From assembly GCA_963678085.1 (NCBI GenBank), contig OY782680.1:1798001-1862000 (forward strand): 64,000 nucleotides of DNA, written 5' to 3'. The notes under the pieces are model-generated. The model saw only the letters and a list, made by a program, of their open reading frames with translations. It did no database searches and had not been told where the DNA came from. The translations under genes were made by a program, and so were the position numbers. The first letter of the stretch is position 1; every line of letters starts with the position of its first letter. Of this stretch, positions 15,511 to 23,201 are shown in pieces. Source of the DNA: Aliishimia sp963678085 (GTDB lineage Bacteria; Pseudomonadota; Alphaproteobacteria; Rhodobacterales; Rhodobacteraceae).

Positions 15511-17084
15511 GGGTCAAACCTGTAGCCGGTGATCTCGAAAAACCGGCCCGACGGACGGACCGAGATGTGGCTGGGACGTGCCAAGCTGCGGGATAGCGTC
15601 AGGGCCTCGTTCACACTGCGCGGCACGGGCTGACCGGGCGCACGCTTGCGCCACCAGTCTTCTGCCTTTCGCCGCGCGTAGCCCTGATGCTCGAAGCAGA
15701 TCCACTCCTGATAGGTCGTGAGCCCGCAGCTATAGGTCACTTTCAGGGAGGGCCGACCGCCCCGCTTGTCATGACGGCTGTAGGACAGGTTGCTCACGGC
15801 GACCCATTGCGGTGCCTTGGGCGACAGGACGGGCAAAGTGGCTGCGGTCGGCGCGATCTTCACCTCACGCGGTGGGAACACATAGCCGCAATCCGGGCAT
15901 TCCGTTGCCGAGAGCGCGATGATGCTGTCGCAATCCGGGCAGACCTTCGTCGGCGCCTCGCCCCCGCCGCCATCACCGGGGCGTTTGGGTCGCACCAGAT
16001 CAATCGGCCCGTGGCGGCGGACATTGCCCGCGAAGTCCAGCACCAGGCAGTTCTCCTTGCCCGGCGCGAGGCGGGTACCGCGCCCGACCATCTGCACATA
16101 GAGCCCGGCCGATTGCGTGGGGCGCAGGAGCGCGATCAGGTCGACCCCCGGCGCGTTGAAACCGGTGGTCAGCACGCCCATCGAGGCGAGCGCCCGGATT
16201 TCGCCGCGCTTGAAGGCGGCAAGGATCGCATCGCGTTCGTCCTTCGGCGTGTCGCCAAAGATCGTGCGGCAGCTGATGCCCTGGCGGCCGAATTCCTCGG
16301 CCACATGGCGCGCGTGCTCGACGCCCGAGCAGAATGCCAGCCAGGATTTCCGGTCGCGGCCATGCTCGATGATTTCGGTCACGGCCGCGCGGGTGATGGC
16401 GTCCTGGTCGACCGCCGCCGCCAGATCGCGCGCGATGAAGTCGCCCGCGCGGGTGCCCACCTTCGAGACGTCGAGCCGGGTGGTGGGCTGCTTCGAGACC
16501 AGAGGGCTCAGATACCCCGCGTCGATCAGCTCGCGGACCGGGGCCTCATAGGCGATGTCGGTGAAGAGCGCGTTCTGCCCCTCGTGCAGCATTCCGCAAT
16601 CGAGCCGGAACGGCGTGGCGGTCAGCCCGATCACCTTGAGCGCGGGGTTGATCGCCTTCAGCGCGTCGAGGAAGCGCCGATACATCGTGCTCGATTTGCC
16701 GGGGATCAGATGCGCCTCGTCGATCAGCACCAGATCGGTATGGCCGATCTCGGCCGCGCGGCGGTGGATCGACTGGATGCCGGCGAAGAGGATCCGCGCC
16801 TGAGCCTCGCGCTTGCCGAGGCCCGCCGAATAGATGCCAGCCGGGGCGTCAGGCCAGAGGCCGATCATCTCGGCATGGTTCTGGGCGATCAATTCCCGGA
16901 CATGGGTCACGATCAGGATGCGCTGACCGGGCCAGGCCTTCAGCACGCCCTCGATGAAGGACGCCATGACGAGCGACTTGCCGCCCGCGGTCGGAATGAC
17001 CACCAGTGGATTGCCGGTGTGGGTCTGGAAATAGCCGTAGATCGCGGTGATCGCGGCTTCTTGATACGGGCGCAGGGTCAGCAT
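15345..17084 (-). CDS. DEAD/DEAH-box (SF2) helicase
   Basis: 579 residues. Motifs in order: Walker A PTAGGKS (31-37), DEAH (122-125), LTATPF, a second RecA-like domain with GVLTTGFNAPGVD and QMVGRGTR, then a zinc ribbon CPDC...CPDC, then a C-terminal segment with WICFEHQGYARRKAEDWW. This is the common phage SF2 helicase of UvsW/RadD type. The last about 55 residues (after EITGYRFDPC) are Ser/Ala/Thr low complexity and are read out of frame with the overlapping DUF6511-like gene, so they are probably unconserved. Its start overlaps the nuclease stop by seven bases. Confidence 0.9.
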   Translation of the reverse strand: MLTLRPYQEAAITAIYGYFQTHTGNPLVVIPTAGGKSLVMASFIEGVLKAWPGQRILIVTHVRELIAQNHAEMIGLWPDAPAGIYSAGLGKREAQARILFAGIQSIHRRAAEIGHTDLVLIDEAHLIPGKSSTMYRRFLDALKAINPALKVIGLTATPFRLDCGMLHEGQNALFTDIAYEAPVRELIDAGYLSPLVSKQPTTRLDVSKVGTRAGDFIARDLAAAVDQDAITRAAVTEIIEHGRDRKSWLAFCSGVEHARHVAEEFGRQGISCRTIFGDTPKDERDAILAAFKRGEIRALASMGVLTTGFNAPGVDLIALLRPTQSAGLYVQMVGRGTRLAPGKENCLVLDFAGNVRRHGPIDLVRPKRPGDGGGGEAPTKVCPDCDSIIALSATECPDCGYVFPPREVKIAPTAATLPVLSPKAPQWVAVSNLSYSRHDKRGGRPSLKVTYSCGLTTYQEWICFEHQGYARRKAEDWWRKRAPGQPVPRSVNEALTLSRSLARPSHISVRPSGRFFEITGYRFDPCTHSTTASAPSATGNLAGLAGSTLSSPSRTRGATKAASPSVAGRVKTSAMGGRA

Positions 17085-18022
17085 GTGGCACCCTCCATGT
17101 TGCGGGCGTCGTTTGCCCAGGTGGAGCCATCGGCCATGCGGTAGGTGACGAGATCGTCGCCCGCATCGATAACCTCGCCCGGGATGAGATCGGGGATGAA
17201 GAGATGGCGTCCGCAGGCCGCGCGTTGCTCCGCCGGGGCCAGCATCCGGTCATGCCGCGCACAGTGCCAACCGCCATCAACTGGCGTCGCATGCAGGCAG
17301 GACCGGCAGGTCACCGCCGCGCCACCGCCTTCATGGCAGGCCGCATGGTGATCGCAGAACCGGCACTCGAACCAGGCCGGGTCCACGCTGATCGGCGCGG
17401 GCGGATGCTGGGCGAAGATGATGCGCCCGGCCTTTTCCAACAGGCGCTCGGCCATAGCGTGGTCCGCCTCGATACGCTCGATATGCAGCGCGTCGGTGTC
17501 TTTGCATACCGCGACGTAGAGGGCGCGCGTGATGCCCGTCAGGTGCATGTAGATTTGCATCTGCGCCGCGTGCTGGGGCTTGGCCAGAACGACACCCTTG
17601 GCGACCAACTCGTTGAAGCTCTTGACCGAATGGGTCTTGAACTCCAGCACATGCCAGGTCTTGGGCGCTTCCAAGAGTCCGAGGGCCACGCCATCGAGTG
17701 AGCCACCGAAATGCCCGCCATGGGCCTCGACCCGGAACTGGCGGCCGGTCTCGGGATCGACCTCAAGCACGGTTGCCCCGGTGGCACGCAGGTTGCGCAC
17801 AAGACGGTCCTCTTCCAGCTGACCCGTTTCGAAGAGGCGCAGCAGACGGCCGGAATGGCGCGCGGGCGTGATCCAGCGGAAGTCATACCAGAGCGCCCGG
17901 GCACAGGATTTGCCGATGATCGACGCCCCGAGGTGGTCGCGGAAACCATCGCCCTGGCGGGCCTCGTAATCGGCATAGATCGCCGTCAGCGTCGGCGTGG
18001 GGGCTTCGGGAAGCTCTGCCAT
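17078..18022 (-). CDS. PD-(D/E)XK family nuclease (Cas4/YqaJ-like)
   Basis: 314 residues from MAELPEAPTPTLTAIYADYE; ATG 18022 forms TGATG with the upstream stop. Nuclease core: SIIGKSCARALWYDFRW, then GGSLDGVALGL (Asp) and WHVLEFKTHS (the ExK motif), then a QxxxY helix (HAAQMQIYMHL). The C-terminal region has many cysteines (CRFCDHHAACH, CRSC, WHCARH) suggesting Fe-S or zinc binding. In phages it processes DNA ends for recombination, partnering the Sak4-like ATPase and helicase nearby. Confidence 0.82.
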   Translation of the reverse strand: MAELPEAPTPTLTAIYADYEARQGDGFRDHLGASIIGKSCARALWYDFRWITPARHSGRLLRLFETGQLEEDRLVRNLRATGATVLEVDPETGRQFRVEAHGGHFGGSLDGVALGLLEAPKTWHVLEFKTHSVKSFNELVAKGVVLAKPQHAAQMQIYMHLTGITRALYVAVCKDTDALHIERIEADHAMAERLLEKAGRIIFAQHPPAPISVDPAWFECRFCDHHAACHEGGGAAVTCRSCLHATPVDGGWHCARHDRMLAPAEQRAACGRHLFIPDLIPGEVIDAGDDLVTYRMADGSTWANDARNMEGATC

Positions 18023-18384
18023 CACAGACCCTCCCGTTCGGCTCTCGTCTGAGCCTCTGCCAGAATGCCGTCCCAAGCCTCGGGGTCATGGCGTTCCCGC
18101 AGGATGCCGATCAGCGCGTCCTTCAGCTTTTCACGGCGGCGACGACCGGAGCCGTGGGCCATCAGTTCCGCGCGCTCGCGGCAGAGGTGGCGCAGGGCCG
18201 TGCGGGCCCGGTGGAACCAGTCCGGGTCGATTGGCCTCGCCCCGCGCTGGCGGGCCAGATCAGCGGTCGCGATCTGGGTACGGATTTTGGCGATATCGTC
18301 GTCGAGTTCAATAAGACGCCGTTGATGTTCAGGCACGCCGGGGGTGTTCACAGCCGCAGGGGCTGCGTTGGTCATGTCAGTCAT
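18022..18384 (-). CDS. Hypothetical phage protein, helical
   Basis: 120 residues, rich in Arg and Ala. It has long predicted helices: LIELDDDIAKIRTQIATADLARQ, then WFHRARTALRHLCRERAELMA, then RREKLKDALIGILRERHD. It has no signal peptide, catalytic motif or recognised domain. It is coupled to the nuclease by a TGATG overlap and follows the DUF669 gene by 64 bases. It could be a small recombination or replication accessory factor, based on operon position only. Confidence 0.55.
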   Translation of the reverse strand: MTDMTNAAPAAVNTPGVPEHQRRLIELDDDIAKIRTQIATADLARQRGARPIDPDWFHRARTALRHLCRERAELMAHGSGRRRREKLKDALIGILRERHDPEAWDGILAEAQTRAEREGL

Positions 18385-18448
18385 GGAAATATCCTCAGGT
18401 GGGGTTGCGCGCTGCCCCGGCGTTCAGGGCGCAGGGCAGCGCGAAGGC

Positions 18449-18946
18449 TCAGCCCTTCTTGTTCCAGGGCGCGGAGGCCATTTTTGCAGGCGGTGTAGAA
18501 GCGCTCCCGCCATTGGACGGTGTTGCAGCTTGCTGGGCCGCCGGTCCGGGCTCGGGCAGCAGGTAGCGAATGCCGTTGCTCTCGCCGTAGCCGTTCTTGG
18601 GCGGTTTGACCGTCACCTGAATGGTCATCGGGATGAGATGCAGCTCCTCGCTGTCACTGACCTGCATCTTGCCGGTGGCGTGACAGATCGCCGACAACGT
18701 CCGCTGCGCGATTTCCACTGTGGTCGGGTTCGGGTTCACCAGGTTAAGCTGGTCAAAGATCTTCCGACCCTTGTGTTCGCCCTCCAGGATATCGAGCATC
18801 AACCACAGGAATTGGCCCATCCCATTGCGGGTCACGCGCATCTCGCTTTCGACGATCTGGGCGCGGTACTTGCCTGCGGGAAGGACCTCGTAGGCGGTGG
18901 TGGGCTCGACGCCGGTCGCGTCGAAGGACGTATCGAAACGTGCCAT
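18449..18946 (-). CDS. DUF669 family phage protein (ssDNA-binding-like)
   Basis: 165 residues from MARFDTSFDATGVEP. The AGKYRAQIVESEMRVTRNG, LMLDILEGEHKGRKIFDQLNL and ISAxICHATGKMQVSDS-type layout is that of DUF669, an OB-like family repeatedly found next to phage Sak4/RecT genes and thought to act as an ssDNA-binding protein. The C-terminus after about residue 130 is a Pro/Ala/Ser tail ending in PWNKKG, as in many SSB-like proteins. It lies 18 bases after the Sak4-like gene. Confidence 0.8.
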   Translation of the reverse strand: MARFDTSFDATGVEPTTAYEVLPAGKYRAQIVESEMRVTRNGMGQFLWLMLDILEGEHKGRKIFDQLNLVNPNPTTVEIAQRTLSAICHATGKMQVSDSEELHLIPMTIQVTVKPPKNGYGESNGIRYLLPEPGPAAQQAATPSNGGSASTPPAKMASAPWNKKG

Positions 18947-18964
18947 GGTATTGTCCTTTCTGGA

Positions 18965-19711
18965 TTATTCAGGCTGCGGCATGGCTGCGAGGAACTCCGA
19001 CCACGCAAGCGGCAGGGTGTCCGGCAGGCCGTAACGGTTCTTGGCGAGGAAGGCGGGGCGCTCTTCGGTGTGCATGACGCGCGCACCGGACCCGAGCGCC
19101 CGGGTCACCTTCTTGTTGAAGCCGACATCGGATTTTGCGACCGAGATCTGATAGTTGGCGAAGAGCACCACGTCCGAATGCTCCTGCAGCAGCGCCGAGG
19201 CGCGGGTCTGCAGCTTGATCACATAGCGGTCGTAGGGTTCGTGCTCGGGGCTGTCGAAACGCTTGATGTCGGTATGGGCGATCTGGATGACCACCATGCC
19301 CTTGCGGTCCCGCAGCACGTTGAGCTTGTCGAGATACTCACGCCAGATGGTCAGTGCCTCGGCATAGCCCTTGCCGAAGCCCGGCGTCTCGATGGAGGCC
19401 CAGCCGTTGCGTTTGCAGGCCTCGGCCCAGATCAGCGGCTCCAACCAGTCGACGCTGTCGATGACGACTGTGCCATAGTCGTGGTCTTCATCGAGCAAGG
19501 CGTCGAGCGCTTCCGACACGTCGGCATAGCCCGTCGCCAACGGAAAATGCGGGACCTGCAGCTTACCCAAGCCATCCTCGGTCATGAGGAAGACGGGCCG
19601 GTCAGCATCGGCCGCGAAGGTGGATTTTCCGACCCCGGCCACGCCGTGGATCAGGATGCGCGGCGGCTGAAGCACCGATGCTGTGCGCAGAGAAGCGAGA
19701 GAAATGGCCAT
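18965..19711 (-). CDS. Sak4-like RecA-fold ATPase (phage ssDNA annealing/strand invasion)
   Basis: 248 residues. Walker A GVAGVGKST (23-31), Walker B TVVIDSVDWLE, and later KGMVVIQIAHTDIKRF and SDVVLFANYQI motifs match the AAA_24/Sak4 group of shortened RecA-like phage recombinases. With the DUF669 SSB-like protein and the Cas4-like nuclease it forms a recombination cassette. ATG at 19711 overlaps the preceding stop in a TGATG. Assignment to Sak4 rests on fold motifs and gene neighbourhood. Confidence 0.8.
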   Translation of the reverse strand: MAISLASLRTASVLQPPRILIHGVAGVGKSTFAADADRPVFLMTEDGLGKLQVPHFPLATGYADVSEALDALLDEDHDYGTVVIDSVDWLEPLIWAEACKRNGWASIETPGFGKGYAEALTIWREYLDKLNVLRDRKGMVVIQIAHTDIKRFDSPEHEPYDRYVIKLQTRASALLQEHSDVVLFANYQISVAKSDVGFNKKVTRALGSGARVMHTEERPAFLAKNRYGLPDTLPLAWSEFLAAMPQPE

Positions 19712-20196
19712 CAGCGCACCTCCTCGTTCAGCACCAGGCGGAATTTCGGCTTTCCGGTGCGGACCGTGCGCGCCGGCTCAAATCCTTTGCGCCAGCTCTC
19801 AGGAAGGGCGGCATATTTGCGTTCGGACACCTTCAGCGTGGTTTCGATGAACTCCGCAGAATCCTCGCCCGCCGCGGCAATGTTCTCCGCGATCTGGGCC
19901 AGCATCGCCTGGTCCCAGTCAATGCGTTTGGGGAGATCAGCGGTCACTGTGACGTTGCCATCGTTGAGGCGAACCGTGCCGGTATCTTTGCCCGCGTCGC
20001 GGCGGCACTCCGCTGCCCGGTCAGCGTATTTCAGTGCGATCGCACCTTCGAGCCAGTCTGACACCGTCTTGGCCCGCTGAAGGTTCTGCTGCGCCGCCTC
20101 TTGCAGCAGCGCCAGTTGGTCTGCGGGAAGCGCAGCGATTTCACCAACAGGCATGGCGGGAATATCCGCGAGCGTAATGTGGTTAGGGATCATCAT
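19711..20196 (-). CDS. Hypothetical phage protein in the recombination operon
   Basis: 161 residues from MMIPNHITLADIPAMPVGEIAALP. I chose 20196 because the upstream in-frame residues overlap the HTH gene and look random. The N-terminal third is a helical region (ADQLALLQEAAQQNLQRAKTVSDWLEGAI). The rest includes a beta hairpin (TGTVRLNDGNVTVTADLPKRIDWDQAMLAQI) and a basic end. No domain is recognised with confidence. It is translationally coupled to the Sak4-like gene and probably acts with it. Confidence 0.6.
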   Translation of the reverse strand: MMIPNHITLADIPAMPVGEIAALPADQLALLQEAAQQNLQRAKTVSDWLEGAIALKYADRAAECRRDAGKDTGTVRLNDGNVTVTADLPKRIDWDQAMLAQIAENIAAAGEDSAEFIETTLKVSERKYAALPESWRKGFEPARTVRTGKPKFRLVLNEEVR

Positions 20197-20206
20197 TGCA
20201 GCCCCC

Positions 20207-20416
20207 TTATGCCGACATTGGGCGATGGGGTTCGCCGTCTGCGCCGCGGATCTGCTCAGCCTCGAATGCCTCAACATCTTCGAGGCGGTAGATCACGCGG
20301 CCGCCGAGCTTGATGAATTTCGGGCCTTCGCCCGTCCACCGCCAGCGCTCCAGCGTCCGGTGCGAAATGTTCCAGCGAGCCGCCAGCTCGATCTGGGAAA
20401 GGTGCCTTGTCGCCAT
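20207..20416 (-). CDS. Helix-turn-helix protein (AlpA/excisionase-like)
   Basis: 69 residues from MATRHLSQIELAARWNI, preceded by a strong AAGGAGG site six bases from the ATG. The winged-helix/MerR-like pattern LSQIELAARWNISHRTLERWR then GPKFIKLGGRVIYRLEDVEAFE is that of AlpA/excisionase-type regulators. It is the first gene of the leftward replication operon, 10 bases ahead of the next. It is a probable early regulator or directionality factor; which of these is unresolved. Confidence 0.8.
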   Translation of the reverse strand: MATRHLSQIELAARWNISHRTLERWRWTGEGPKFIKLGGRVIYRLEDVEAFEAEQIRGADGEPHRPMSA

Positions 20417-20514
20417 GTGAACCTCCTTGGGGATTGTGCGAACAGTTGCGGGACCAACATCGCGGAGGGGGCGGTAGGGCTGAGGGAGGGCACTGGTAGG
20501 GAAGCCGGTAGGAA

Positions 20515-20554
20515 GGTGACAAAAAGCAAAAGGCCGCCCTGCTGGACGGCCTTT
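20515..20554 (-). terminator. Intrinsic terminator downstream of the unknown two-gene operon
   Basis: AAAGGCCG and CGGCCTTT (20529-20536 and 20547-20554) form an eight-pair stem with a short GC-rich loop. On the minus strand it is followed by TGCTTTTTG. It lies 22 bases after the stop of the leftward gene ending at 20577 and separates that operon from the HTH/replication operon. Confidence 0.7.
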
Positions 20555-20576
20555 GAAACAGCGGTGCCTGGTCACG

Positions 20577-21530
20577 TCAGGGCTCGATCCAACAATTTCC
20601 GTCGGCGTATTTGATGAAGGAGCGCCAGTCGTCGCGACCGCTGAATACCTTGGAGAACGCGTTCGTGCTGTCGCCGTAGCCCGCCTCGAAAAGGACGACC
20701 GCCGTCCGGCACACAGGCGAACCTGACCAATAGGCGTCAAACAACAGCCCCAAGAGTTGCCGCTGTTTATCGCTGCCAAAGGTGAGGGTTTCGCCGCGTA
20801 GCCAGACGATGCCGTAATCGTCAGAGTGATCGATCGGGAAACGATGCTGCGCTTGGCCGGGGAATACCCGCGCGCCGAGGACCTGCGGCGAAATCGCGAG
20901 CTTGGCCGGATCACCCGCAATATCTGCCACGTTGATGATGTGGTTGCGCTTTTGGGCGGTCTCGGGGATGCAACCCCCGGGCGTTGAAGTCAGGATGACG
21001 CGAATTTCCTGAGGCGGCTTGCGCACAACCAGTGATTCAAGCTGCGCCCAGACTACCGGATCCCCAAGTCTCCGGGCAAACCAGACCGGCACGGGGGCCT
21101 TCGTTCCGGAAAGCTTGATGGTGCCAACGTCCAAGACAAGATCGGCGATCAAGGGCGCCGGGCGCGGTGGCCCCGCCCGCTCGAACGCCACCAGCATCTT
21201 GGCAAGCGCCAGCCCGTAGTCGACCTTGCACGCCGCGATCTCCTGATTGTCGACTTTGATCCAGCGGCCAGTGCTGTCGTGATAGCCGAATGACTTCAGC
21301 TCGGCCGACCAGGTCGCCTCAAACGGCTCATCTTCGTAGTCATCCATCCCCGCAACGACCGGGATATGCCCGCTCGGAAGCAGCAGCTTTGCCTTTAACA
21401 ACGTGTCGGTCGCAGTGCGCGAGACCTGGTGCAGCGCCGACGCCTGAATTGACGGGCTGGGGGCTTCCATGGCCCGCAGCAGAAGGTCGATCGCACGCTT
21501 ACTCAATGACGTCGCCTTCGTCGGTGTCAT
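20577..21530 (-). CDS. Unknown protein B of the XRE/ImmA-linked module
   Basis: 317 residues, not recognised. The N-terminus (SKRAIDLLLRAMEAPSPSIQASALHQVSR) is helical. The central part has DLVLDVGTIKLSGTKAPVPVWFARRLGDP. The C-terminal 70 residues (GSDKQRQLLGLLFDAYWSG through FSKVFSGRDDWRSFIKY) look like a winged helix. No catalytic signature, signal peptide or membrane segment is visible. Its start overlaps unknown gene A by 32 bases, so the two are probably coupled. A terminator follows. The promoter is shared with gene A and lies at the operator pair near 22.8 kb. Confidence 0.6.
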   Translation of the reverse strand: MTPTKATSLSKRAIDLLLRAMEAPSPSIQASALHQVSRTATDTLLKAKLLLPSGHIPVVAGMDDYEDEPFEATWSAELKSFGYHDSTGRWIKVDNQEIAACKVDYGLALAKMLVAFERAGPPRPAPLIADLVLDVGTIKLSGTKAPVPVWFARRLGDPVVWAQLESLVVRKPPQEIRVILTSTPGGCIPETAQKRNHIINVADIAGDPAKLAISPQVLGARVFPGQAQHRFPIDHSDDYGIVWLRGETLTFGSDKQRQLLGLLFDAYWSGSPVCRTAVVLFEAGYGDSTNAFSKVFSGRDDWRSFIKYADGNCWIEP

Positions 21531-22725
21531 CTTTCAGGATGCCCCAGAGCCGCAGGTACTTCTCGCCGATCAGGCGCTCTTGCGGCGTCATGTCCTTCAG
21601 GTTGCAACCATGCGGCATGGTCACGGTCAGCGACAGAGACTTGCCGCGCCCGCCGGAGGGACCGGGGTGGAACTTGATCGTGAAACGCGCCCGCGTGATC
21701 ACCCATTCCGGTACCTCACCGGTAATCCCGCGAACGAAGGAACCGCCGCCGATGTCCAGACCAATGCGATGCTCGGCCATCTGCCAGATCGTCCGGTCCG
21801 CGCCCGACATGGACTCCAGCGTGATGCGCTCTTTCGCATCGCCGAGATCCATCAACCGCAGTTCCTTGACCGTCACGCCAGCGATCCCGTCTGCCGGATC
21901 GGTCGGAAAATCGAACGGCTGCGCGAGCATGCTGAGATCATATTCCCGCAGCGGCAGCTGCTGCTTTTCGTCAATGGCAATGCCGAGCAGATCTCGCGCC
22001 ATGAAACGCGTCAAATCCATGCGATCCTCGCGGGTCTTGGCCACGACCTCGATCACGCCGGTCGCTGCCTCATAGGTCAATGCGGCCTCGAACACCGGTT
22101 TTACGATCCGACGCGCCAGCGTGCTGTTGGCATCAAAGCCAAGCGTGTCTTCGGGGCGCCCCTCACGATAAACTGCGACCTGGACGAGTTCACACTCCTC
22201 GCCATCGAGGATCACCCGGTGGCGATCGAATATGTCGACATGGACATTTGACGTCTCAAACCGCTCACGGATCGCTGCGGTGAAGGCCGCGATCGATATG
22301 GGATCCTTCCGCACTGCAAGATCAGCATCGACTCCAAAACCGCTCCACGACCGGGTCCGGCGGCGCTCATCATTGTAGCGGACCTCTTCGGCCAGACGGA
22401 AACGGTCGGTTTCATTGAGGAAGACCCAGAGCGAGCGATTGTTTGCCCCTTCCAGCGGGTCGAACACAGCGCGGTTGAGAACCACATTCTGCAAAGCGTT
22501 CTGTCCTGGTTCATCCGCGAGGGCAGCGACCCGGCCTGCATCGAGAACGACACGCTGTTTTTCGTCATCGTTCATATCGTCGACAGCCTTGATCAAGGGC
22601 TCGACGACCTCCGACTCGGGCTTGGTCCAATCGACTGGCGGAAGAGAGGTAAACCCAGCAGCGGTGAAATAGTCTTGCAGTCGGGGGACGGGGGTCTTGC
22701 GGAGGAAGGCGGCAATAGCGGTCAT
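21499..22725 (-). CDS. Unknown protein A of the XRE/ImmA-linked module
   Basis: 408 residues from MTAIAAFLRKTPVPRLQDYF. The upstream in-frame ORF crosses the operators and is discarded. The protein looks like one well-folded, multi-domain soluble protein. The N-terminus is helical (DWTKPESEVVEPLIKAVDDM), and the middle contains AIRERFETSNVHVDIFDRH and ALTYEAATGVIEVVAKTRED. The end contains FTIKFHPGPSGGRGKSLSLTVTMPHGCNL. I know of similar uncharacterised proteins in alphaproteobacteria but can name no function. It is divergent from the XRE regulator, with two palindromes between, so it is probably repressed by it. Confidence 0.65.
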   Translation of the reverse strand: MTAIAAFLRKTPVPRLQDYFTAAGFTSLPPVDWTKPESEVVEPLIKAVDDMNDDEKQRVVLDAGRVAALADEPGQNALQNVVLNRAVFDPLEGANNRSLWVFLNETDRFRLAEEVRYNDERRRTRSWSGFGVDADLAVRKDPISIAAFTAAIRERFETSNVHVDIFDRHRVILDGEECELVQVAVYREGRPEDTLGFDANSTLARRIVKPVFEAALTYEAATGVIEVVAKTREDRMDLTRFMARDLLGIAIDEKQQLPLREYDLSMLAQPFDFPTDPADGIAGVTVKELRLMDLGDAKERITLESMSGADRTIWQMAEHRIGLDIGGGSFVRGITGEVPEWVITRARFTIKFHPGPSGGRGKSLSLTVTMPHGCNLKDMTPQERLIGEKYLRLWGILKDDTDEGDVIE

Positions 22726-22776
22726 GGGAGCCCTTTCTGGCCAGGAGGAGGGAATCGGTGCAAAGCGATACGATGA

Positions 22777-22796
22777 TGTTCGATATATACCGAACA
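22777..22796. promoter_or_regulatory. Operator-like palindrome 1 in the XRE divergent region
   Basis: TGTTCG, eight spacer bases (ATATATAC), CGAACA. It shares the TATACCGAAC half with the second palindrome. Its centre is 50 bp, about five helical turns, from the centre of palindrome 2. It lies between the divergent starts of gene A (22725) and the XRE gene (22881), where a repressor would control both. Confidence 0.7.
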
Positions 22797-22827
22797 AACC
22801 GTCGCGTCTACTTGCGCGGCACGATTT

Positions 22828-22845
22828 TGTTCGGCATACCGAACA
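22828..22845. promoter_or_regulatory. Operator-like palindrome 2 in the XRE divergent region
   Basis: TGTTCGG-CATA-CCGAACA, an 18-bp perfect inverted repeat 35 bases upstream of the XRE start codon. It has the same half-sites as palindrome 1 but with a spacer two bases shorter. This is a likely autoregulatory site. Confidence 0.7.
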
Positions 22846-22880
22846 AGCTTCCTGCAACCAAGGAAAACAAGGATGAAACG

Positions 22881-23201
22881 ATGACCACGTCCCTCGGCGC
22901 CAAGATCAAGCGCCACCGCCAGGAAAAGGGATACTCCCTCGACAAGCTCGCGGAGCTGACCGACTCGAGCAAGAGCTACATTTGGGAGTTGGAAAACCGC
23001 GACGCACGAAAGCCGTCCGGAGAAAAATTGACCCGGATCGCTCAGGCCCTCGAGGTCACCACCGATTATCTGCTGGATGAAAGCGAAGAGCCCGGAGACG
23101 CGGTTCTGAAGGAGGCCTTCTTCCGCAAATTCAGCAAGCTCGCCCCGGACGACCAAGCTAAGATCAATCAGATGATCGATATGTGGGGAAAGAAGGATTG
23201 A
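22881..23201 (+). CDS. XRE-family transcriptional regulator
   Basis: 106 residues from MTTSLGAKIKRHRQEKGYS; the AAGGA eight bases upstream decides this ATG over an earlier one inside the operators. Residues about 5-62 are a Cro/CI helix-turn-helix (LDKLAELTDSSKSYIWELENRD and LTRIAQALEVTTDYLLD). The C-terminus (FRKFSKLAPDDQAKINQMIDMWGKKD) is a short helical dimerisation tail. It is the likely repressor of itself and of the divergent unknown genes. It overlaps the ImmA/IrrE gene by 19 bases, a pairing known from ICE and prophage switches where the protease inactivates the repressor. Confidence 0.87.
   Translation: MTTSLGAKIKRHRQEKGYSLDKLAELTDSSKSYIWELENRDARKPSGEKLTRIAQALEVTTDYLLDESEEPGDAVLKEAFFRKFSKLAPDDQAKINQMIDMWGKKD

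Noticed and set aside
15687..17144. 485-residue open frame on the plus strand
   Set aside because: Antisense to the DEAH helicase with all its motifs; a high-GC shadow frame.
18344..20080. 578-residue open frame on the plus strand
   Set aside because: Antisense to the DUF669 protein, Sak4-like ATPase and the adjacent hypothetical gene, which carry family motifs. No domain was seen in the plus frame.
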